Shown here piece by piece: positions 15,522-26,883 of a DNA stretch of 27,509 nucleotides. The stretch comes from Nevskia sp043781855 (lineage in GTDB: Bacteria > Pseudomonadota > Gammaproteobacteria > Nevskiales > Nevskiaceae). Both the position numbers and the translations under genes were made by a program. Numbering within the stretch: the first letter of the stretch is position 1; each line of letters begins with the position of its first letter. The notes beneath the pieces are model-generated. The model worked only from the letters and a program-made list of their open reading frames with translations. It was not told the origin of the DNA and did no database searches. The stretch spans positions 1 through 27,509 of the forward strand of contig JAYWBB010000137.1 of assembly GCA_043781855.1 (NCBI GenBank), given 5' to 3'.

Positions 15522-17726
15522 ATGAAACGCATTTCTGCCTTGCTCGTTCTCGGCCTGGCCATCGCGCCCTGTGCCTGGGCAGCGCTTCCGGCTTCGGGCG
15601 CCTGGGTGCCGTACCGCAGCGGCGAAGTGCTGGTGAAGTATCGCGACAACACGAATGCCGCCGCCGCGTCGGCGTTGCGCAACAGCCACGGCATGCAGTC
15701 GAAACTGAGCCTGCTCGACAATCGCGCCGAACTGCTGAGCCTGCCGTCCGTCATGGACGTGCCGGCCGCGGTGGCGATGCTGAGCCGCGACCCGGCAGTG
15801 GAATATGCGGAGCCGAATTTCCTGCGGCGCAAACTCAGCGTGACGCCGAACGATCCCCTGTTCGCGCAGCAATGGGGCTTGTCGAACACCGGCCAGGCGA
15901 ATTTCGTCAACGGCGGGCTACCGGGCACGCCCGGCGGTGATCTCAATCTCGTCAACGCCTGGGATCTCGACAACAACGGTGTCGCCGATCACACCGGACG
16001 CGGCACGATCACCATCGCGGTAGTTGACGATGCGGTCGAGACCACGCACCCCGATCTCGCGGCCAATATCGTCGCTGGCTTCAATTTCGTTGACAACAAT
16101 ACCGATCCGAATCCAAGGCCGACGGCAACCGATCCGCAAAGCCACGGCACTTCGGTCGCCGGCAGCGCCGCCGCAGTCGGCAACAACGGTATCGGCGTTT
16201 CTGGCGCGGCTTGGAACGAGAAGATCATGCCGCTGAAGTTCGGCTTCGATGTCGCCACGGAAGTGCGCGCGCTCCAGTTCGCGCGCGACAACGGGGCGCG
16301 CGTCGTCAATGCCAGCTTCGGCGGGCCCAGCTACACACGCACGGAGTTCGACGCGATCAGCGCGCTCAACGACGCGGGCATTCTCTTCGTCGTCGCGGCC
16401 GGCAACGAAAACGCGAACAACGATTTTGCCGGCGCCGCTTACCCCGCGAACTACCAACTGCCGAACGTCGTAGCGGTCGCGGCCACCAACCGGCAGGACG
16501 ACATCGCCAGCTTCTCGAGCTACGGCTCGACCACGGTGCCAGTCGCCGCACCCGGTTTGCAGATCGTTACCACGGCGGTCAACGGCGGCTACACGACCAA
16601 CCCCGGCGTCTCGGGCACCTCATTCTCGTCGCCCTACGTCGCGGGCGTCGCAGCGCTCCTGTTCGACTACATTCCGGCGGCGACCGCGCGAGAAGTCAAA
16701 GCGCGGCTGATTGAAGGCGCCAACGCGGGTCTCGATCCATTGGCGCCGGTAGCACTGCGCTCGGCCGGCGGCCGTGTCGACACCGCCAATTCGCTGCGCC
16801 TCGCGCCGCGTCCGTCGCTGGTGATCCATCCGGTACAGACCAGCAGCTACCAAGTCGACTACGGCAGCCCCGAGGGTGTCGTGACCATCCCGGTGTTCTC
16901 GCCGGTGAGCATTTCCGACGGCGGCAACAACACGCTCGATCCGGGTGAGTCGGCGAATGTCGTCATCACGCTCGAAAATATCTGGCAGTCGGCGACCAAC
17001 GTCCGCGGCACGCTCAGTGCCGTGGGTGCCGGCGTGACCGTCAACAGCGGCGCCGTCGCCTTCGGCAATATCGCCGCGCAGACCACGGCGGCGGCAACGT
17101 TCAACGTCAGCGTGCCGGCCAGCGTCACCGGACATCAGTACGTGTATTTCACGCTGGACATCACGGCCGACGGCGGCTACACCGCAAGCCGTCATTTCAT
17201 CCAGGAAATCGGGCGACTGCAGAACGGCGTTGCGGCCGCGCAGGCGATCCAGACCGATCTCTACGACGAATTCCACACCTGGCATTTCGATGTCGGCACG
17301 CTGCCCGCCGGCAGCAACACGCTGTCCTTCACCGCGACCGCGACCAACGACATCGACGTCATCGTCAGCTACGGTGCGCCAGCGCAGTATTCGATCGAGC
17401 TCGGGGCCGATCCGAACGCCACGCCGAAGCCGCTGTACTTCTACAACGTGCCCGCGGCGCAGGTGAGCAACGCGACCCGAAGCGGCGCCGAAACGGTGAC
17501 CATCGCTGCTCCGCAGAGCGGCACCTACTACGTCACGGTCGTCAATTTCGACCAACAGCAAAACGCGGGCTACACGCTGCTCGCAAGCTTGACCAACACA
17601 CCGCCACCGCCGCCGCCATCGCCGGCACCGCAGCCGAGTAGCGGCGGTGGCGCGATGCCGCCGCTCGTACTGCTCGGCCTGCTGGTGGCCGTCCTGCGCC
17701 GGCGCCGCGATCGGCGTTCGGCGTGA
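15522..17726 (+). CDS. Secreted S8 (subtilisin-like) serine protease with GlyGly-CTERM-like tail
   Basis: A 734-residue preproprotein starting at ATG 15522 behind AAGGAG (15511-15516). Residues 1-20 are a signal peptide ending AWA. Residues 21-110 form a propeptide (GEVLVKYRD ... VEYAEPNF). The S8 domain has the triad D169 (AVVDDAVE), H209 (QSHGTSVAG) and S367 (SGTSFSSPYVAG), with oxyanion N295 (VAAGNEN). Beta-rich modules follow, one of them a pre-peptidase C-terminal-like domain (about 605-690). A proline spacer then leads to GGG-AMPP, a hydrophobic helix and RRRRDRR, the layout of the GlyGly-CTERM signal. Such tails are processed by rhombosortase on proteins that use type II secretion. It should cross by Sec and be exported or surface-anchored. 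No rhombosortase gene is in the window. Confidence 0.93.
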   Translation: MKRISALLVLGLAIAPCAWAALPASGAWVPYRSGEVLVKYRDNTNAAAASALRNSHGMQSKLSLLDNRAELLSLPSVMDVPAAVAMLSRDPAVEYAEPNFLRRKLSVTPNDPLFAQQWGLSNTGQANFVNGGLPGTPGGDLNLVNAWDLDNNGVADHTGRGTITIAVVDDAVETTHPDLAANIVAGFNFVDNNTDPNPRPTATDPQSHGTSVAGSAAAVGNNGIGVSGAAWNEKIMPLKFGFDVATEVRALQFARDNGARVVNASFGGPSYTRTEFDAISALNDAGILFVVAAGNENANNDFAGAAYPANYQLPNVVAVAATNRQDDIASFSSYGSTTVPVAAPGLQIVTTAVNGGYTTNPGVSGTSFSSPYVAGVAALLFDYIPAATAREVKARLIEGANAGLDPLAPVALRSAGGRVDTANSLRLAPRPSLVIHPVQTSSYQVDYGSPEGVVTIPVFSPVSISDGGNNTLDPGESANVVITLENIWQSATNVRGTLSAVGAGVTVNSGAVAFGNIAAQTTAAATFNVSVPASVTGHQYVYFTLDITADGGYTASRHFIQEIGRLQNGVAAAQAIQTDLYDEFHTWHFDVGTLPAGSNTLSFTATATNDIDVIVSYGAPAQYSIELGADPNATPKPLYFYNVPAAQVSNATRSGAETVTIAAPQSGTYYVTVVNFDQQQNAGYTLLASLTNTPPPPPPSPAPQPSSGGGAMPPLVLLGLLVAVLRRRRDRRSA

Positions 17727-17899
17727 TCGGCATGCGCGTGGAAGCTCGCACAGCGGGTTGGCGCACCGCCTTGTTATCGAGCGAAGCCTTGCGCGATGCG
17801 GGTTTGTCGACGAATGTGCGCGCGGGACTTCCACCGCTGCCGAAAGCCTGATACAAGGCGCGAAAATACGCAGCAAAACGACCAGGAGCGTTCGCAGGC

Positions 17900-18148
17900 A
17901 TGGCAGGTAGACCGGGCAAGAAACCGCAGCCACAACCCAAGCCGTTCGACGAGTTCGCCGAAGACACGGAAGGCTTGGAGGAGGAAGTGCCCAGCGTCGA
18001 TGCCAAGGGCAATCCCCTGCCCGCCGGCCGCTCGCGCGACTGGCGCGATGTCGAAAAATTCCGCGAGGAGCGCGAACTGCGCAAACTTATCGGCGAAGAT
18101 TTCGGCGACGGACTCGATAACAAGCCGAAGCCGCGCAAATCACGCTGA
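17900..18148 (+). CDS. Small hydrophilic protein, function unknown
   Basis: An 82-residue protein with no signal peptide or membrane segment. It has a Lys/Pro-rich start (RPGKKPQPQPKPFDEF), an acidic middle, the segment RDWRDVEKFREERELRKLIG that probably forms a charged helix, and a basic tail PKPRKSR. An AGGAG at 17882-17886 is a rather distant ribosome site. The coding frame is supported by the amphipathic composition and by its fit between neighbours. A 7-bp inverted repeat (18147-18153 with 18166-18172) overlaps its end and may help end transcription toward the convergent LOG-family gene. No family is recognised with confidence. Confidence 0.6.
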   Translation: MAGRPGKKPQPQPKPFDEFAEDTEGLEEEVPSVDAKGNPLPAGRSRDWRDVEKFREERELRKLIGEDFGDGLDNKPKPRKSR

Positions 18149-18176
18149 GCGCGAGCGAAAAGACGCGCGCTCCGCT

Positions 18177-18890
18177 TCAATATTTCGGCGCGGGCAATCC
18201 CGTCGTGATGGTGTCGAAGGCCGCGTCGACGCTGTCGAGAATATGCAGCCGATCAAGGTCTTCCGGATTGATCAGGCCACGGTCGGCCAGCTTCCGGAAA
18301 TCGATCAGGCCATCCCAGAACTCCTTGCCGAACAGCACGATCGGCATCGCATGCGATTTGCCGGTCTGGGTCAGCGTCAACACCTCGAACAGTTCGTCCA
18401 TCGTGCCGAAGCCGCCCGGGAAAACCACGATGGCTTCCGCAATGTTCATGAACCAGAACTTGCGCATGAAGAAGTAGTGGAACTCGAACGCCAGCAGCGG
18501 ATCGACATGCGGGTTGACGTGCTGTTCGAACGGCAGCGAGATGTTGAGACCGATGTTGAGACCGCGGTCGACTCGCGCTCCACCCTCGTGTACCGCCTCC
18601 ATGATGCCGGGGCCACCACCGGTGCATAGGTAATAGCGATCCGGCGGCTGATGCTCCGCGTGCGTCCAGCGCGCGAAGCGCTCGGCGAGGTCGGCGGCCA
18701 GCGCGTAGTAGTCCGGCCCCTGCGCCGGTTGCGGCCGGATGCGCGCCGAGCCGAACAGGATGATCGCGCGATTCACGCCGCTCTTTTCGAGCCGCATTTT
18801 CGGTTCGAGATACTCACAGAGAATGCGCACGCCGCGCGCTTCCTCCCCCATCAGGAATTCCTGATTCTTGTAAGCCTTGGTCAGCGTCAT
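18177..18890 (-). CDS. LOG-family (Rossmann-fold nucleotide-binding) protein
   Basis: A 237-residue protein of the LOG / lysine-decarboxylase-like superfamily. The defining motif PGGFGTMDE lies at 158-166, and GGGPGIMEA at 91-99 forms the nucleotide phosphate loop. The segment FFMRKFWFMNIAEAIVVF before the motif is also typical. Members studied in plants and bacteria hydrolyse nucleoside 5'-monophosphates such as AMP or cytokinin nucleotides to a base and ribose phosphate; several bacterial paralogues remain unassigned. The start ATG 18890 (MTLTKAYKNQ) is chosen because the upstream 25 codons look non-coding. It lies 71 bases downstream of gmhA on the same strand and may be co-transcribed. 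Confidence 0.88.
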   Translation of the reverse strand: MTLTKAYKNQEFLMGEEARGVRILCEYLEPKMRLEKSGVNRAIILFGSARIRPQPAQGPDYYALAADLAERFARWTHAEHQPPDRYYLCTGGGPGIMEAVHEGGARVDRGLNIGLNISLPFEQHVNPHVDPLLAFEFHYFFMRKFWFMNIAEAIVVFPGGFGTMDELFEVLTLTQTGKSHAMPIVLFGKEFWDGLIDFRKLADRGLINPEDLDRLHILDSVDAAFDTITTGLPAPKY

Positions 18891-18961
18891 TGTCGTTGTT
18901 ATCGGCGGATGTATCGGGGCGCAGACCGAGGCGCCGGCATGGCGCCGGCCGGGAAGAACAT

Positions 18962-19627
18962 TCAAAGCACCGGAGGCTTCGGCGCCTTGTATTCGGGGAA
19001 CATGTTTTCCTCAACGAGCGCGCAGAGGATATGGATGATCAGAATGTGGCATTCCTGGATGCGCGGGGTATGCGCGCTCGGCGCGGCGAGCACGTGGTCC
19101 GACAGCGCGTGCACGCGGCCACCGCTGCCGCAAAGCGCGACGCGGGTGACACCAAGCGGATTCGCGACTTCCATCGCCTTGATCACGTTCTTCGAATTGC
19201 CCGAGGTTGTGATGCCGATGAAGACATCGCCGGGCCGCGCCAGCGCTTCGAGCTGGCGCGAGAACAGGAACTCGTAGCCGTAGTCGTTGCCGATCGCGGT
19301 GATCGCGGAGGTGTCCGTGCTCAGCGCGATCGCTGCCAGACCCGGACGATCGAACTCGAAGCGTGCGACGAGTTCCGCCGCGAGATGCTGCGCGTCCGCC
19401 GCCGAGCCGCCGTTGCCGCCAACGAGGATCTTGTTGCCGCGCCGGAACGCCTCGATGCAGAGCTTCGTCACCGCGACGATGCTGGCCAGCAGCGCGGCAT
19501 CGGCGAGCAAGGTTTGCTTTACCGCAATCGAATCGGTGACGTACTGCGCCACCGATTCGACCGTGACCGGCACGCGCTTGGGAAACCGGGCGTCGGTCGG
19601 GCTGCCGGGATCGATCGCAGTGGACAT
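18962..19627 (-). CDS. gmhA: Sedoheptulose-7-phosphate isomerase (SIS domain), GmhA-like
   Basis: A 221-residue SIS-domain protein. GmhA converts sedoheptulose 7-phosphate to glycero-manno-heptose 7-phosphate for lipopolysaccharide core synthesis. The phosphate-binding loops are CGNGGS-like (GGNGGSAADAQH, 70-81) and TTSGNSKNVIKA (140-151). Residues matching the zinc site of GmhA enzymes are present: H81, E85, Q191 and H199. The segment GNDYGYEFLFSRQLEAL (113-129) also matches GmhA. The start ATG 19627 has GAGG nine bases upstream; an ATG at 19648 is possible. The N-terminus is about 25 residues longer than in E. coli GmhA. The relative DiaA, a replication protein, shares this fold, but the retained zinc-site residues favour GmhA. 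Confidence 0.85.
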   Translation of the reverse strand: MSTAIDPGSPTDARFPKRVPVTVESVAQYVTDSIAVKQTLLADAALLASIVAVTKLCIEAFRRGNKILVGGNGGSAADAQHLAAELVARFEFDRPGLAAIALSTDTSAITAIGNDYGYEFLFSRQLEALARPGDVFIGITTSGNSKNVIKAMEVANPLGVTRVALCGSGGRVHALSDHVLAAPSAHTPRIQECHILIIHILCALVEENMFPEYKAPKPPVL

Positions 19628-19692
19628 CGGTGAAGCCCTCGAAAGCAAAGCCGGAGTTTACGGCCAACGGGGGAGGTTTGAGCTTGGCTGAA

Positions 19693-19725
19693 GCAATTCA
19701 AGCCGCGCATCGCGCCTTGAATTGC
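19693..19725. promoter_or_regulatory. Quasi-perfect palindrome in the gmhA-clpB promoter region
   Basis: GCAATTCAAG (19693-19702) and CTTGAATTGC (19716-19725) are perfect 10-base inverted arms. Inside, CGCG (19704-19707) and CGCG (19711-19714) pair around CAT, with a single C/C mismatch between the two stems, so the element covers 33 bases. Each arm contains CTTGAA, a sigma-32 -35-like string, pointing outward. Toward clpB, CCGCAACGTA (19736-19745), 14 bases after CTTGAA, is a partial match to the sigma-32 -10 element. There is no T run, so it is not a terminator. Heat-shock control of clpB is expected from the family, but the binding factor here is unknown. Confidence 0.5.
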
Positions 19726-19780
19726 CGGCGGAAGTCCGCAACGTACACGCATCGAGCCGAGCATTTTCGAGGACTACCCG

Positions 19781-22372
<2,592 letters not shown>

Positions 22373-22378
<6 letters not shown>

Positions 22379-24133
22379 CGCATACGGTGTCGGCTTGGCG
22401 ATCGCGAAGCCCTGCACGTAGTCGACACCCGACTGGCGCAGGCGCGCCAGGGTCTCGGCATCGCGCACGGCGCTGGCCACGACTTTCGCGCCGGCCAGAT
22501 GCGCAGAGGTCACGAGCCAGTCGAGATGCGCGCGGTCGATCAGGTCGGTGGTCTGTCGCTGCACCAGCGACTCGTGCAGCTTGATGTACTGCGCCGGAAA
22601 ATGGCGCAGTGCCGACAGGCCCACACCGCCGCGATAACGGTCGAGCGCCAACACGCAGCCGAACTCCACTGTGGTGTTGACGAACGCCGCGACGCGCGAA
22701 GGGTGCTGCACGACGAAAGCCTCGTCGAGCTCGAAACAGATCTGCTGGGTCGGCAGCGCGCTTTTCACCAGCACGTCGCGCAGCTGCATCAGGAAATTGT
22801 CGCGTAGCAGCGACGAGCCAAAAATGTTGATCGACAGACGCCCGCCGTTCCTGGTCAGCGTGGCACAGCGTGGACCGGCCTGCAGTGCGGTTTCCATGAC
22901 CCACTTGTCGATGACCGACGTGAGCTGCATGCGCTCGAGCACGTCGACAAAATGTTCCGGTGTCAGCCAGACGCCGTCGTCGTCCTCAATGCGCAGCAGC
23001 AGCTCGACCCAGGACGGTTCGTCGACACCCACCCTGGCCGGAACGATGGCCTGACCCGCCAGCCGCAGATGTTCCGATTTCAGTTTTTCCTTGAGCCAGG
23101 TGCTGAGCGATTTTTCGTGCGCGCGACGCTCCAGCGCCGGCAGCAACGATTCCGAGTGAACGCGTCCGCCACCGAGCTGCCGCGCCGCGCCGAGCGCGTG
23201 AATGGCGCGCTCGATGATCTCGGCCTCCGACTGATCGCCGAGGCCGATCGAGACGGCGCCGATGCTGATCGCGCTTCTGATCGACTGTCCCTTCCACGCG
23301 AACTCGCGCCCGGCGACATCGGTGCAAAGCTTGTGCGCGAGTGCGCTGCAATCGCGATCGGTAAACTCCGGCAGCAGCATCGCGAAGTGCTTGGCTGAAA
23401 GCCGGTAGAGCTCGCCTTTCGATGGCGTGTGCTCGATGATGAGCTGCGCGAGCTGCCAGATGTGCTCCTCGCCCGCCATCGGGCCGTGCGCGTCGTGCAC
23501 CTTGCCAAGATCGTCGAGACCGATCAGCAGCAGGCCGTGAAATGCGCCGGACCGGCGCGAGGTTTCGATCAGCTCGCCGAGCCGCTGCTCGAAACGCAGC
23601 GAGCCATGATGCACGCCGGTCAGCGGATCGCGCGGCAGCGGGTCTGGCTCGCCACCACTGCCGGCATCACGCTGATTCAGAAGCTCGAGCCGGCGCTCGG
23701 CGTGTGCCAGATCGGCGCGAAGTGTTCGAATTTCTTCAGCCCGGCTGTTCGCAGCCTCATCCAGTCGTTCGGCATCCTGGCGCTTGCTCGCTTCGACCGC
23801 GCGGGTCACCGTCAAATCGATCGTTTCCTGCATGACGCCGATTCGGTAAGCCTGATCATCATGCAGGTAGCGCGCGTTTTCGAGCGGCTTCTGCAGACGC
23901 TGCAGGATCAGCAGGGCGCCACCGCAGCTGAGGATCAACATGATCGATCCGAGCAGCAGCAGCACCGAAAGGCTCAGCTTCGCGCCGCCCAGTACATCGG
24001 CGATCAACCGGCCGCCAAGCCACAGCACGAGCGTTGCGATGGCGGCGAAGAACAGCGCGAACAGGAACAGCGATCGGCGGCTTGGAACCTCGATGCCGAA
24101 ATCCGTCGGTGGGAACTGCTCGGGTCTCGTCAT
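22373..24133 (-). CDS. Membrane protein with degenerate GGDEF and EAL domains (likely c-di-GMP receptor)
   Basis: A 586-residue protein. Two transmembrane helices (about 21-45 and 53-78) are followed by a coiled coil (about 100-155), a GGDEF-fold domain (about 165-325) and an EAL-fold domain (about 340-586). The cyclase motif is SAKHF (246-250) instead of GGDEF, so cyclase activity should be lost. In the EAL domain, EAL reads ELL (377-379), the DDFG motif reads DRYR, the catalytic aspartate of KxD reads H520, and the late glutamate of AEGVE reads S554. N435 and E468 remain, as does YVQGF. This points to an inactive enzyme that may still bind c-di-GMP, as FimX and LapD do. The start ATG 24133 overlaps the stop of the FimV-like gene by one base (TGATG), so the two form a coupled operon. 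Confidence 0.88.
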
Positions 24134-25803
24134 CAGGCTTTGCCGGTGTTGGCGCGACGGGTGCGGGCCTCATACTGGGCGCTTTCGTCCTGCGAATCGG
24201 CGCGAGGGCTCGCCGCGTCGATGTCGCCGAATGGATCGCTCAAGGCTGCGTCGCCGGCGGGCGATTGCAGAAGGTCGAACTGGTCCGGATGCCAGTCGGG
24301 TCGGGTTTCGAAGGTCGCATCGAGACCGTGCGTCGGTCGGGCTTTCGGCTCCGCTCTTCGTTCCCGCGTCATGGCCGGATTGCTTACGCGGCGATACGAA
24401 GAAAGCGGCTCGTAGTCGGGCAGCAACGTCGACAGCGGCAGCGAAACCCGACGCGCGGAGTCATCCGCCAGCGCTGGCGTCATCTCCGATTCGCGCGGGA
24501 ACGCCGCACGCGCCGTGTGCACGGGCGATTTTTTCAGGGCCTTGATCAGCATGCCGAGCATGAACGCCGTCAGCATCAGCGCGCTGACCACGATCCAGAC
24601 CGGAATCGTCTCGATGGCCGGCGCGGCGCCGGCATTTGCGGAAGCTTGCTGCGCGTTCTGGACGGAGGCAGGAACGCCGGTCGTCGCCGCAGTGGCAGCG
24701 ATCTGAACGGCTTCCGCGACCGGCGTTACTGCAACCGGATTTTCGGCCGGCGGGGTGCTCGCCCGCAGCCGCTCGGCGTTCGTGATCGCGACCTGTCGCA
24801 GCGATTCGCTCGACAGTCCGGTGGTCAGGCGCAGGCTGACAAGCTTCAGGGTGGCCGCCGCATTCGCCGGTGCGAGGCTCGCGCTCTCCGCAGCGGCGGG
24901 GCCGATGGCCGCAATTTGCGCGGCGAGCATGGCCGGATCGGGATATTTCAGCGTAGCCCCTACGCGCGGCAGTTCGGCGCCACTGGCAAACGCCAGAGGA
25001 TTCAGCCAGCGCAGGAGCAGCGCCATCGTCGCGACGGGCACGTTCGGCGAAGCCCGCGTAGCGCCGGCAATCGTCTCCAGCGTTTCGCCCTGGCGTACCG
25101 GGCCGTACCGCCGCCAGTCTTCGCCGGCAGCGAGCGCGGGCGCAACCGCAGTACGGACGTGCGGCAAGCGCGGCCGGGTAGCCTGTCGTGCTTTCGCGGA
25201 TTCCGGCGGCGGCGCAGCACGCGCGAATTCTTCTGTGGACGCAGCGGCCACCAGGGACTCCGCCGGCAAGGTCCGGTCGCCTGCTGGGGCTACATCGGCC
25301 GGCGCGGAAGTCGCAGCCAGCGCCTCGGCAGCGTGATCGGGTGGATCGAACAGCAGGGTCAGATCGCGCCGAACCTGAACGCCGGTGCCGGCGATGTCGA
25401 CATGCAGCGTCAGCATCGGCTCGCGCACGGCAGCCCCCGAGCGCACGCGCAGAAAACGCTGGCCCTTGGCATCCGTCCATAAACTCTGCCGGAGGCCGCT
25501 GGTCGATAGCACCTCGGCGTCATCGTGGTCGTCGACGACCATGAGCCGGACGCGAAGATCGGAATCGTCCAGACTTTCGGCGTCGATCGGAATGTCGACC
25601 TGGAGCGGCTCGAACAATTTCGACAACGTACGCGGTTCGCCGATTCCCAACGCCGTGGCCGGTACCGGCAGGATCTGCCCAAGGCAGAAGGCGCCGATGG
25701 CGACAACGGCACTCAGACGATACGAAATGACCCGCCGGGCGGAGTTTCCGCCGAGCCAATCCCGCACGAGTATGAGTGACTGATCCGACCCCGAACTGTC
25801 CAT
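24133..25803 (-). CDS. FimV-like polar/peptidoglycan-associated protein, short form
   Basis: A 556-residue inner-membrane protein. A signal-anchor or signal peptide lies at about 28-51 (SAVVAIGAFCLGQILPVPA). Residues 52-155 match the FimV/HubP N-terminal domain (ALGIGEPRTLSKLFEPLQVD, then VREPMLTLHVDI and LTLLFDPP). A LysM-like module for glycan binding lies at about 232-290 (YGPVRQGETLETIA ... GATLKYPDP). A low-complexity Ala-rich stretch leads to a transmembrane helix (402-421). The cytoplasmic tail is only about 135 residues and shows no TPR or conserved FimV C-terminal domain, so it is much shorter than Pseudomonas FimV (about 900 residues). FimV proteins organise type IV pili and other polar machinery. 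GGAG lies upstream of ATG 25803. It overlaps the degenerate GGDEF-EAL gene by one base. Confidence 0.82.
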   Translation of the reverse strand: MDSSGSDQSLILVRDWLGGNSARRVISYRLSAVVAIGAFCLGQILPVPATALGIGEPRTLSKLFEPLQVDIPIDAESLDDSDLRVRLMVVDDHDDAEVLSTSGLRQSLWTDAKGQRFLRVRSGAAVREPMLTLHVDIAGTGVQVRRDLTLLFDPPDHAAEALAATSAPADVAPAGDRTLPAESLVAAASTEEFARAAPPPESAKARQATRPRLPHVRTAVAPALAAGEDWRRYGPVRQGETLETIAGATRASPNVPVATMALLLRWLNPLAFASGAELPRVGATLKYPDPAMLAAQIAAIGPAAAESASLAPANAAATLKLVSLRLTTGLSSESLRQVAITNAERLRASTPPAENPVAVTPVAEAVQIAATAATTGVPASVQNAQQASANAGAAPAIETIPVWIVVSALMLTAFMLGMLIKALKKSPVHTARAAFPRESEMTPALADDSARRVSLPLSTLLPDYEPLSSYRRVSNPAMTRERRAEPKARPTHGLDATFETRPDWHPDQFDLLQSPAGDAALSDPFGDIDAASPRADSQDESAQYEARTRRANTGKA

Positions 25804-25854
25804 GCTGTTTGACTCCAGGAACCGCCCCCGCGCCGCATCCGGAAAGATGAGCCG

Positions 25855-25897
25855 CCAATCCGTTGATTGGGCCTGCCTGTGACTTGACCGTCAACGG
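25855..25897. promoter_or_regulatory. Nested inverted repeats upstream of the FimV-like gene
   Basis: CCAATC-CGTT-GATTGG (25855-25870), TTGACCGTCAA (25884-25894) and the 7-base arms CCGTTGA/TCAACGG (25860-25866, 25891-25897) overlap in a 43-base stretch 52-94 bases upstream of the FimV-like start. On the minus strand TTGACG could serve as a -35 element, but no good -10 follows. It is possibly an operator; no factor is identified. Confidence 0.3.
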
Positions 25898-25941
25898 ATA
25901 TTAGCTACCGGCCCGGCCGTTCAGCCACCTGTTGCAGACCG

Positions 25942-26184
25942 TTAGTCCTGTGACGTCGATTCCTGGTCTGCGTCGTTCTTACGGCCCGGGGTTTTTTCCT
26001 TTTCTTTGGCCTTTTCCTTGTCGTCGCTGCTGACCGCATCGACCACCGCGCCGCCGACCTTGATCGGCACCATGACGGCCGTTTCCACGACATCAATCGC
26101 CAGGCCCACCGCACCGGTCACGAGGCAGCCGGACAGGGTCAGCGGCAGCGCCACGATCGCGGCGATGGATGGCACCCGTTGCAT
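25942..26184 (-). CDS. Small lipoprotein, function unknown
   Basis: An 80-residue protein. The start ATG 26184 has GGGAGG eight bases upstream, so earlier in-frame starts up to 26397 are rejected. The signal PSIAAIVALPLTLSGC ends in the lipobox LSGC. The mature part has a hydrophobic, Val/Ala-rich segment (VTGAVGLAIDVVETAVMVP, IKVGGAVVDAV) and a highly charged tail rich in Lys, Glu and Asp. It lies 17 bases downstream of tadA on the same strand and is probably co-transcribed. No function can be given. Confidence 0.75.
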   Translation of the reverse strand: MQRVPSIAAIVALPLTLSGCLVTGAVGLAIDVVETAVMVPIKVGGAVVDAVSSDDKEKAKEKEKTPGRKNDADQESTSQD

Positions 26185-26201
26185 GATCGAATCCTCCCTC
26201 A

Positions 26202-26696
26202 TCAGCGGCGTGCCCGGAAAAAATCCCGCAGGAGCGCGCCGCATTCCGTCTCCATCACGCCGCCGGACCAGACGACCACATGGTTGAGGCGCGGCCGCGC
26301 GATGACATCGTAGACCGACTCTACTGCGCCGGCCTTGGGATCGCGCGCGCCGAACACCAGCCGCGCCACGCGCGCGTGGATGATTGCGCCGGCGCACATC
26401 ACGCAGGGCTCCAGCGTGACGTAAAGCGTACTGCCGGCCAGCCGGTAATTGCCGAGTGCCGCTGCCCCCGCGCGCAACGCCATCATCTCCGCGTGAGCGC
26501 TGGGATCATGCAGCGTGATCGGCCGGTTCCAGCCCTCGGCGATGACTTCGCTGTTCACGACCAGCACCGCGCCGACCGGCACCTCGCCCTCGCCTGCCGC
26601 GCGTTGCGCCAGCGCGAGGGCGTGGCGCATGCAGGCGAGGTCGGCCAGCTGCTGCGGGGTCGAAGGAGTGTCGGAGTCGGAAGCAAGAGGATTCAC
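26202..26696 (-). CDS. tadA: tRNA-specific adenosine deaminase TadA
   Basis: A 164-residue (if started at GTG 26696) zinc deaminase that converts adenosine 34 of tRNA-Arg(ACG) to inosine in the cytoplasm. Zinc ligands and the catalytic glutamate are clear: H68 and E70 in SAHAEMMALR, and C98 and C101 in LEPCVMCAGAIIH. The conserved VPVGAVLV and GEGWNRPI-like (AEGWNRPITLHDP) segments and the VFGARDPKAGA loop also match TadA. The start is uncertain: GTG 26696 has a weak AAGGGA site, TTG 26717 is in frame upstream, and the conserved fold only begins near MRHALALAQ. A small lipoprotein gene follows after 17 bases. Confidence 0.94.
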   Translation of the reverse strand: MNPLASDSDTPSTPQQLADLACMRHALALAQRAAGEGEVPVGAVLVVNSEVIAEGWNRPITLHDPSAHAEMMALRAGAAALGNYRLAGSTLYVTLEPCVMCAGAIIHARVARLVFGARDPKAGAVESVYDVIARPRLNHVVVWSGGVMETECGALLRDFFRARR

Positions 26697-26883
26697 TCGC
26701 CCATTGTCCCTTTCCAACCCCGATCGCGCACGCGGCCGGGTAACAGCTCAGGGAAATCTGTGCAGGAGGGGCCGCGCAAACCCGTCGCTGATCACGCGGC
26801 CGGCACGCCGCGGCAGGAATACGCCGGGCACGCGCTTCCTTATGGATCGAAGGCAAAAGGCCGATAGCGTAGGCTCGGTCAGC

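Noticed and set aside
17727..17899. Possible gene remnant on the minus strand between the protease and the small unknown gene
   Set aside because: A short stretch reads as plausible protein, but no family is recognisable and the frame continues antisense into the neighbouring genes.
16620..17933. Long antisense reading frame (437 codons) opposite the S8 protease
   Set aside because: It mirrors a gene with clear catalytic motifs; the Arg/Asp-rich product is the usual antisense shadow of GC-rich coding DNA.
19693..19725. CIRCE or HspR (HAIR) operator upstream of clpB
   Set aside because: The arms are not TTAGCACTC/GAGTGCTAA, and the CTTGA-type half-sites face the opposite way from the HspR site.
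24034..25482. 482-codon frame opposite the FimV-like gene
   Set aside because: Antisense shadow of a gene with recognisable FimV N-terminal and LysM-like domains.
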